A stretch of DNA of 64,000 nucleotides from NCBI GenBank assembly GCA_030710605.1, contig CP092869.1, positions 8,715,854 through 8,779,853 of the forward strand. Reading direction: 5' to 3'. The notes beneath the pieces were generated by a model. It saw only the letters and a program-made list of their open reading frames with translations, was not told the origin of the DNA and ran no database searches. Origin of the DNA: Cordylochernes scorpioides. Its lineage: Eukaryota > Arthropoda > Arachnida > Pseudoscorpiones > Chernetidae. A program made the translations under genes and the position numbers. Shown one piece after another: positions 56,155-64,000 of this stretch (the stretch's first letter is position 1; the number at the start of each line of letters is the position of its first letter).

Positions 56155-56355
56155 ATTTTAATATATGTAAATAGAGTCTCTTAAGAAAGACCACCTAAAA
56201 ACTTGACTCAACTTGTTTCTCCTGTAGGTGGTCTCTCATTGGAGATTCTAATTGGTATTAAAGAATCTCTAATAGACCTTTAATAAGAGACTGCCTCTTG
56301 GAGAGACGGGTTAAGCTACGATTTTAGGCATCCTCTCAATGGAAGCTCTACTGTA
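56155..56355. repeat. MITE (GAGTCTCTTAAGAAAGACCA), copy 1
   Basis: The same sequence is present in inverse orientation at about 63115-63290. Contains CTTGTTTCTCCTGTAGGTGG and AAGAATCTCTAATAGACC. Right end GGAAGCTCTACTG resembles pogo/Tigger ends. Confidence 0.6.
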
Positions 56356-56359
56356 TCTA

Positions 56360-57180
56360 CTTTTTCACACTGTTTGGTTTAATAAATTCCAATTTAACCA
56401 TTTTGAATGTGTATTAATCCAGTCTTTTTTTTATATTTTATAGGCAAAATCACTTCATTTCAATTCATAGGGAATTTTCAACATTTTTTTTTGTCTTCAT
56501 TCAGCTTACCTTCTATTATATTTTAAGCCATTGTTCCATTATACATATTTAATACCGTATACACTGTTTTAATTTCAAAAATGTCATTGATTATTTGAAT
56601 AAAGACACATTGAAAACCTTCTTTATAATGGTGATAATTTTTAATAAAAATTTTAATGGAATTTTGGAAATAAAACGAAACGAAAAAAGGAAATCTGACA
56701 AAAAATAGCTTTATAACTTTCCCCAAAGTTCTAAATGGTCAAATAGCAAGTGGCTATATAAATAAAGTTATACACACATTTAAAATATAGATTTTAAAAT
56801 ATATTTTTTTACTTAATTTTAATGCATTGTAAATTCTTCATCTTCGGGGTCATTGGGAGTTATGTGGAAAATTTGGTGACATTTGGTTAAATAGTTTCTG
56901 AGTTTATCGAAAAACAGACAGACAAATTTTGATTTATATATATATATAAAGATAATATATTTATATTCATTATATATATATATATATATATAGGTGTGTG
57001 TGTAACAATATACCACCATACATTTCACGACACCTTTTTAAATAGTTCCCCTTTTTTAATTAGTATGTTGTTACTTTTATCTATCTAATCAATTGTTTAA
57101 TTATAATTCAAATTTTATATGTAACAATTATTCCCTAACAATAATCCACTGGGTGTCTCTAACTTTGTAATATAATTCAA
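56360..57180. other. AT-rich stretch
   Basis: (TA)n runs near 56937 and 56972-56990, and a minus-strand Helitron-like 5' end (TCTTTATATATATATATAAA) near 56952. No gene. Confidence 0.5.
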
Positions 57181-57189
57181 TAAATTTAG

Positions 57190-58590
57190 GGTTCCCAAAA
57201 GCAAAGAGACGCAGTTCTGTTAGTAACGGATTTTGCTTATGTCACTTCCGACCTCCCACGAGGAATTGACCAATCTGCTGCGAGCAGGCTTGCAGCTATT
57301 TAAGGTCAACGTTGTCTCAGTGATTGTTCTTCGCAGATTGTAGACAAACATGGATTCTATTAACTTTATCATTCCTCAACAATTTGGATTCAGAAAAGGA
57401 CACTCCACAACCCACCAGCTAATCACAGTAATAGACTACATCCAAATAAGAAAGTCCCACAAGGAGGCAGTAGATGCTGTTTTTCTAGACTTTACCAAAG
57501 CCTTTGATAGAGTATGGCATGATGGCTTGATACAAAAATAACAAAAAATCAATTTCCAAGGGATTTTATCAAATTCTTGAAAAAACTATCTCCAGGACAG
57601 AACCTTTTCAATTAAGCAAGGGAATTATATAACCACGGCAAAACCAACCCAGATTGGAGTCCCTCAAGGCTCTATCCTTGGACCCTACCTATTCAACATC
57701 TACATCAACGATTTCCCTCCACATCCAAAATGTCAAATAAAACTTTTAGCAGATTACGCAGCAATTTTATCAAACTCCAAATCAATAGGAATAATAACTA
57801 CACAACTCCAAAATTACATAAAAAGTATAACCAAATGGTGCAATGATTGGAAATTAGACATCAACCCAAAAAAGTCTCAGGCAATCATTTTTCCTCCACA
57901 AGACAATAAAAAATTCAAGCCACAATCCATCCCAAAGGTAAACCAGAGCCCTATTAACTGGACTGACAGCGTTAAATATCTTGGAGTTACCTTAGACTCC
58001 AAGTTGAAAATCAACATGCATGTCAAAATTATCATGAAGAAAGCAAAAATCGCAAAAATAACATTATCAAGCCTGTTCAACTATAGAATCAAATTGACTA
58101 CAAAACAAAAGTTTACTCTATACAGAAGTTGTATCCTCCCGATAGTAACATACGCACTCCCAATTTGGTGTAAATATATCACAACCACAAACAAAAATTG
58201 GATAAACGCATTTATGAGAATCTGCCTTCGGACAAGTATAAGAGCTCCATTCAACCTATCAAACAAGATACTGAAGGAGGACTTGAACCAACCCGATCTA
58301 GAAGATATGTACCAAAATTCCGTTAAGAAATTATACCTTCAAATGCAAAATTCAAATAATCCAACCATTTAAGATATTCTACAAAATAAAGGAGATATCA
58401 ATCCCCGATTCCGACGACCCAGCCCTGACACTTAGTCAAGAGCTCATCGCCCAACAGCTGCCCTCCTGCAAGGCCTAGGGGAACACTCTACTCCACCAAC
58501 TCGCCATGTGTAAATAGCCAGGACAAGGTGACTCGCGAGCTGTGCTCGAATGTAACACCTGTAAATTGAGACGAAATAATAAATAGAAAG
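57190..58590 (+). mobile_element. Jockey-like LINE, internally shortened
   Basis: A GC-richer 5' segment with ATTTAAGG and TCAGTGATTG (57190-57345) leads directly into RT, without ORF1 or endonuclease. The 3' segment after the RT frame (58375-58590) ends AAATAATAAATAGAAAGTGA. The join of a 5'-UTR-like segment to mid-RT suggests an internal deletion derivative rather than a simple 5' truncation. Confidence 0.6.
57350..58372 (+). pseudogene. Jockey-like reverse transcriptase remnant
   Basis: ATG in a good context (AAACATGG), then IIPQQFGFRKGHSTTHQLIT and AVFLDFTKAFDRVWHDGL, a stop at about 57539, IGVPQGSILGPYLFNIYIND, and LLADYAAIL where FADD should be (catalytic aspartate lost to Y). The C-terminal thumb region KYLGVTLDSKL and YRSCILPIVTYALPIW follows to 58372. 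Stops, a frameshift near 57560 and the lost catalytic residue make it inactive. Confidence 0.85.
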
Positions 58591-58639
58591 TGATAAGGCT
58601 TTTTTTTGGACTGGCATTATGCGACTAAAAATAGCGTGA

Positions 58640-59044
58640 ATAATTAATTATAAAAAACACTTTAAAAAAGGATTTATTTAAAATGCACTAAAAATAACAA
58701 AATATATATTTTTGAAGTATTGCTTTTTTTTCTGAAGGTAGCATTTAACAAATAAAATAATAGACTTAGAAATAAAAGCGGTGGGGTACAATAATAATAA
58801 ATTTGAGATCAATGTGATTTTATATGAAGCCAAATGATTAGCAAGATTATGCCTTTAATTAAATGTATACCTATTTGCTGCATAAATGATTATCATCCCC
58901 CGCCGCTTTTATGTCTAAGTCTATTATTTTATTTGTTAAATGGTACCTTCAGAAAAAAAGCAATACTTCAAAAATATTTATTTTGTTATTTTTAGTGCAT
59001 TTTAAATAAAAGCTTTTTTTTAGGGTATTTTATAATTAATTATT
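58640..59044. repeat. Long palindromic MITE
   Basis: The left arm 58640-58786 (TAATTAATTATAAAA...AAGCGGTGGGG) and the right arm 58898-59044 (CCCCCGCCGCTTTT...TTATAATTAATTA) are reverse complements over about 145 bp. The spacer is about 110 bp. Confidence 0.82.
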
Positions 59045-59540
59045 GTTGTTATACACGTTTCCCGAGCAGGTTTCCATATTCAAAGCAAATAAATAAAAGT
59101 ATTAAAAGTATATAAAAATAAATTACCTTTCAACGTTATTGTGTATATTTATCCGTTGTCTTCCTCGTAGGTCGTGATCTGCAGTCTTCGTCTAGGTCCT
59201 CTCTCGCTCCAATAACCAATCAAGATATATGTATAATAAATATGACAAAAGGAATGAAACTATAAAAAGGAATGATGATAAATTTATAATTCTGTTTTAA
59301 ATAAATATTAAATATCATAGAATATTTTGAATAAATGTAAGGCGCATTAAAATTGATGCAACAATATGAATTTTCAAAATTAAAAATATTGAGTCATTCA
59401 TCATTAAGTCATTGAATGAGTGGCAATGTGTTTCTTTTCAAAATATCATCAACTATTATCTCTACAGACCTTACTGCAATGATATAAGTTATTGAATGAG
59501 TGGAAATGTGTTTCTTTTCATAATATCATCAAATATTATA
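59045..59540. other. Non-coding stretch
   Basis: A/T-rich; a diverged direct repeat (TTGAATGAGTGGCAATGTGT at 59412 and TTGAATGAGTGGAAATGTGT at 59492). No gene. Confidence 0.5.
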
Positions 59541-59544
59541 TCTA

Positions 59545-59989
59545 CATTATTATCACTAATTTTATTATCTTAAAGATTATTTATCAAAAGTAAGATTATC
59601 TAAGGATGACACGGCAATTTAATTGAGACAAGAATAATGATACAATTCCAAGGCGAAGATACTATTCCTTTAACTTCCAATTACCGAGGGAACCAATTAA
59701 TATTGATTTTATTCAACTTATCGAGTATTTTTCAAGGGACCGGGAAAAATGTTCACTAGATAAAACGATGATTTTGTAATGTAGAAAATTAGGAAAGACA
59801 AAATTCAGGATGACACGGCACACAGGGACGGGGAAAATGTTCACTTTATCGAGAGATTCAAATTTACGAGTTTCAAATTATCAAAATATATCCGTTTTTA
59901 TAGGTTTATAGAGAATTGTTTTAACAAATGTTCGTTAGACAAACCTTTACTCAGGTAAAACCCCGGGCGAAGCCGGGTACATCCGCTAG
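59545..59989 (+). mobile_element. Helitron 3' part, first of a head-to-tail series
   Basis: It ends CCCGGGCGAAGCCGGGT then ACATCCGCTAG at 59989. Its 5' end is missing. The next Helitron starts at the very next base. Confidence 0.72.
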
Positions 59990-61106
59990 TCTATATATAT
60001 ATAAAAATGAATGTCTGTGTGTCTGTCTGTGTGTGTGTCCTCTATGGATTCAAAAACCATACATCCAATCGCCGTGAAATTTTGGGATATTATTAGGTAT
60101 ATCCCCGGAAAGGTTTACGAAAAATAATTTCTTTAATATCTTGAATATCCTTAGAGTTATTTGCAGATTTGTAGCTTTAACTCGCAAGCAGCGCCACCAT
60201 TGAGACGGAGATAGGCTTTTTCAAGAGGGGGAGTAATGTTAGGAGAGAGGAGCGCGTCTCGAGGCGGGTGCTCACGTGTCACTGTTAAAAACCTATTTGT
60301 TTTGGCTACATCTTTTCCCGTGGACTTAACGATAACTTTTCTAAAACTTATTTCAAATTTCATGTATAATTATTTTTACATCATTTAGTTTAGTATAATT
60401 ATTTACTATAATTTCCTATCGTTCAATTATTATACTTTTTGTTCTTAAAGATTATTTAAGACAATAATCTTTAATATTAGAAAGTGCTTTGCCAAAAGTT
60501 TGGAATGGGGCAGACCCCGTGCGAGAATGGATTCGCCCGGCCGCCGGCCGACAGTCAAAGTACCCACCGACCAATCAGGGCAGAGTTGGTGACACAGCTA
60601 TGCCAAGTAGACAAGAAAAAAAGCCTCGCGGGAGCTTGCCCAAGATGACCTCCGGGAACTTCGTCCATCTTCCATAAACGACCATGAATTTATTCAACCT
60701 TATCGAGTATTTTTCAAGGGACCGGGAAAAAATGTTCACTAGATAAAACGATGATTTTGTAATGTAGAAAATTAGGAAAGACAAAATTCAGAATGACACG
60801 GCACACAGGGACCGGGAAAAAATGATCACTTTATCAGTTTCAAATTATCAAAATATATCTATTTCTTTTTATAAGTCTATAGAGAATTGTTTTAACAAAT
60901 GTTCGTTAAACAGACCTTTACTCGGGTACCGATTAATATTGAATTTATTCAACTTATCGAGTATTTTTCAAGGGACCGGGAAAAAATGTTCACTTTATCG
61001 AGAGATTCGTTAGACAAACCTTTACTCGGGTAAAACACGGGCAAATGTTCGTTAGACAAACCTTTACTCGGGTAAAACCTCGGGCGAAGCCGGGTACGTC
61101 CGCTAG
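59990..61106 (+). mobile_element. Helitron, second in series, with LTR cargo
   Basis: TCTATATATATATAAAAATG at 59990 to CGGGCGAAGCCGGGTACGTC followed by CGCTAG at 61106. 1,117 bp, enlarged by a retroviral-type LTR segment at 60219-60680 and by repeated internal CTCGGGTAAAAC motifs. Confidence 0.78.
60219..60680 (+). repeat. Polypurine tract and LTR captured in a Helitron
   Basis: TTTCAAGAGGGGGAGTAA is followed by TGTTAGGAGAGAGGAGCG, the junction expected between a gypsy polypurine tract and its 3' LTR. The segment is GC-rich (GCCCGGCCGCCGGCCGAC at 60536-60553) and ends where Helitron sequence (TTATTCAACCTTATCGAG) resumes. No second LTR or coding region is present. Confidence 0.55.
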
Positions 61107-61965
61107 TCTATATATATAAAAATGAATGTGTGTGTTTGTGTGTCCTTTATGCCTGACCAAACCACTCATTAGAACGCCATGAAACTTTGGGAAGTTATTA
61201 AGTATAGTACTGGGAAGGTTTCTGAAAAATAATTTCTTGAATATCCTTAGAATTATTTGCAGATTTGTAGATTTAACTCGCAAGCAGCGCCACTATTTTT
61301 TATCCATAAGTTTAATTATCACTAAGTTTATTATCTTAAAGATTATTTATCAAAAGTAAGATTATATCAGGATGAAATAGCAATTTATTTGAGACAATAA
61401 TAATTATACAATTCCAAGGCAAAGATACTATTATTTTAACTTCCAATTACCGAGGGAACAAATTAATATTGATTTTATTCAACTTATCGAGTGTTTTTCA
61501 AGGGACCGGGAAAAAATGTCCACTAGATAAAAACGGTGATTTTTATAATGTAGAAAATTAGGAATGACAAAATTCAGGATGACATGGCAATTTATTTGAG
61601 ACAATAATAATGATACAATTCCAAGGCAAATATACTATTCCTTTAACTTCCAATTACCGAGGGATCCAATTAATATTGATTTTATTCAAATTATCGAGTA
61701 TTTTTCAAGGGACCGGGACAAGTAGATAAAATGATGATTTTGTAATGTAGAAAATTAGGAAAGACAAAATTCAGGATCACACAGCACACAGGGACCGGGG
61801 AAAAATGTTCACTCTATCGAGAGATTCAAATTTACGAGTTTCAAGTTATCAAAATATATCTATTTTTTTTTTTTTTATAAGTTTATAGAGAATTGTTTTA
61901 ATGAATGTTCGTTAGACAAACCTTTACTCAGGTAAAACCTGGGCGAAGCCGGGTACATCCGCTAG
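61107..61965 (+). mobile_element. Helitron, third in series
   Basis: TCTATATATATAAAAATGAA at 61107, immediately after the previous CTAG, to GGGCGAAGCCGGGTACATCC followed by GCTAG at 61965, then T. 859 bp with an internal duplication of the ACTATTCCTTTAACTTCCAA block. Confidence 0.78.
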
Positions 61966-62635
61966 TTATGAATAAATTTAATTATCATTTTAAAGTCGAT
62001 TAATTTGAAACTAAATATTCAAAATAAAACACAAAATGATGATAATAGTAATAATGATATGTTAATTTCAATCATGAAGATTATATTTTAGAGTTGAAAA
62101 AGTTGATATAAAAATAAATTTTAATCCTCACTTTAACAATATACTAAATAGGACTCAAAGACTAAGAAATGTACTTTTTTTTGTTATGTGGCAAATCTTG
62201 GGGACTAAGTCCCAAAAAAAGACTCATTTTATATAAAACAATATTTAGACCGATACTCGCTTATCTTTTGTTTATCCTTCATAGTTTGTTCTTGACTTAA
62301 ATAAATGCTGTGTCATCCTGAAGTTTGTCTTCTCTAATTTTCCACGTGGCAATGTTTTAAAATATGTTTAGATTCTTCTGGAGTGGATGTTTGGCCGAAA
62401 ATATTATTTAAAAAGAAAATTTAATTATTTACCTATAAAATTATTATTCATAAAAATTCGCATGTTCTGAGCAATGTCCAGGATTTATTCGATTGAATAT
62501 AAACTCTAATCTATTTTTATGAAATAAAATGTGATTTTATAAAATCAAATGTAAATAATTTTACTTATAATATCCAGTTTCGCTTGGTTTCTTTTAATTG
62601 AATTTGTTCCTATGAAAAAAATGCTTTAACACAAA
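61966..62635. repeat. Paralogous block C
   Basis: Aligns with 25.6/28.1-28.6 kb of block A (TTTAAAGTCGATTA, CTAAATAGGACTCAAAGACT, GGGGACTAAGTCCC) without the hAT insertion, and at its start with block B. Confidence 0.7.
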
Positions 62636-63536
62636 TCTATATATATATAAATGAATGTATGTCTGTTTGTCCTTTATGCCTGACCAAACCACTCATTGGA
62701 TCGCCATGAAACTTTGGGAAGTTATTTAGTATAGTACTGGGAAGGTTTCTAGCAAATAAAATTTTTGAAATAACTTTTCGCCTAGATATAATCAAGATAA
62801 ATATTCTAATTTATCTGTTATAATTCAACAATATTGCTCTAAATATTATCATGATGATACGATGATTTTGTAATGTAGAAAATTAGGAAAGACAAAATTC
62901 AGGATGACATGGCAATTTATTTGAGACAAGAATAATGATACAATTCCAAGGCAAGATACTATTCCTTTAACTTCCAATTACGGAGGGAACCAATTAATAA
63001 TGATTTTATTCAACTTATCGAGTATTTTTCAAGGGACCGGGAAAAAATGTTCACTTTATCGAGAGATTCGTTAGACAAACCTTTACTCGGCGAAGCCGGG
63101 AATATCCATTTCGTAGCTACACCGTCTCTCCAAGAGGCAGTCTCTTATTAAAGGTCTATTAGAGATTCTTTAATAGCAATTAGAATCTTCAATGAGAGAC
63201 CACCAACAGGAGAAACAAGTTGATTCATGTTTTTAGGTGGTCTTTCTTAAGAGACTCTATTTACATATTTAAAATATAAAAAAATTAAAATATTTTAAAA
63301 TTAAAATATTTTAAAATCAACATTTTCTTACTGCCGGGTACATCCATACAAGAATAATGATACAATTCCAAGGCAAGATACTATTCCTTTAACTTCCAAT
63401 TACCGAGGGAACCAATTAATATTGATTTTATTCAACTTATCGAGTATTTTCAAGGGACCGGGAAAAAAATGTTCACTTTATCGAGAGATTCGTTAGACAA
63501 ACTTTTACTCGGGTAAAACCGGACTCGGGTCCGCTA
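62636..63536 (+). mobile_element. Helitron interrupted by a MITE
   Basis: A|TCTATATATATATAAATGAA at 62636. Family interior with GGCGAAGCCGGGAATATCC at 63089, then a MITE (63115-63335), then a second partial interior ending GGTCCGCTAG|T at 63536. Confidence 0.65.
63115..63335. repeat. MITE, copy 2 (inverse of 56155-56355)
   Basis: CCGTCTCTCCAAGAGGCAGT to AAGAGACTCTATTTACATAT; mirrors 56155-56355. A duplicated AATTAAAATATTTTAAAA follows. Confidence 0.65.
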
Positions 63537-63595
63537 GTATTATATATATAATTTATTATCACTCTAAATTAATGAAATAATTTTAAAAATAAATA

Positions 63596-64000
63596 CAGTA
63601 GAACTTGGATAATTTGAAAATATCTTCAATTTGAATATTTATCTTGGTTCCAAGGATTTCCTATAAATATAATTTACACACACACACACACACAAGCCTT
63701 TTATTGGGGCATCCAGCCCTATACATGATTCCCCTCTACAGGATTTAGCAAAGGAAGATATTTCGAAAGTAAAAACTAGAATACAGGAAGTAATAAGGAA
63801 AAAGAAAAGCGAGAAGAAAGAAAAAAAAACAAACAAAAATAAATATAACCATATATACAAAAAAAAAATAAACATACAGAGCAAAAGGAACCATACATGA
63901 TTAAATATTTAAATTAAAGTACCAATGTTTAAAATATGTCAAGGCTAGGATATCATTGAGAGGGCTAGTGTTGAATCAGCCGCATTCAATCTTCGTTTTC
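63596..64000. other. MITE start, (CA)n repeat and unassigned edge sequence
   Basis: CAGTAGAACTTGGATAATTT at 63596 begins a third copy of the 28.63 kb MITE, cut at about 63673 by a (CA)n run (63676-63694). Beyond it is purine-rich DNA with no recognised gene up to the window edge. Confidence 0.55.

Overview
This is a 64 kb eukaryotic nuclear window made almost entirely of mobile elements, with one convincing host-type gene. The repertoire points to an arthropod, most likely an insect: mariner and hAT transposons, a CHCC-type Ty3/gypsy element, I-, R1- and jockey-like LINEs, small Helitrons, and a degenerate CCTAA array resembling the arthropod TTAGG telomere unit. The species cannot be fixed from the sequence. 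Most coding sequence seen here is TE-derived and broken.

Layout. 0-6.8 kb: palindromic MITEs, a tRNA-derived SINE, a repeat carrying a complete hammerhead ribozyme motif (about 3.83 kb), and a copia element whose reverse transcriptase is deleted. 6.8-11.5 kb: a nearly full-length I-like LINE on the minus strand. 11.6-28.6 kb: paralogous block A, which starts with a Topors-like RING gene remnant and has been split by a hammerhead-type repeat, an R1-like LINE, a very young gypsy element (17.45-21.90 kb) and a hAT element. 28.6-38.3 kb: duplicated gypsy fragments, two dead mariners, tRNA-bearing Helitrons and LINE tails. 38.4-39.7 kb: a nest of Helitrons, including a tRNA-Tyr gene with intron and a tRNA-like sequence. 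39.7-43.1 kb: paralogous block B, largely the empty-site counterpart of block A. 43.7-44.6 kb: an element with long inverted repeats and a telomere-like array at its centre. 44.7-47.8 kb: Helitrons, one carrying the 5' end of U2 snRNA. 50.3-52.6 kb: a minus-strand gene for a protein with 23 C2H2 fingers. 52.8-54.3 kb: a second SINE and an inverted pair of hammerhead-type repeats. 57.2-58.6 kb: a jockey-like LINE. 59.5-63.5 kb: head-to-tail Helitrons.

How it fits together. Blocks A and B (plus a shorter block C at 62 kb) descend from one ancestral segment. Comparing them gives exact insertion sites and target duplications for several elements. Pol III or small-RNA sequences (tRNA-Gly, tRNA-Tyr, an unassigned tRNA, U2) recur inside Helitrons. 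The most notable signal is the hammerhead repeat family: one complete ribozyme fold, decayed relatives with a matching base-pair change, an 8-bp target duplication, and tail/head/tail partial dimers like those of Penelope-like elements.
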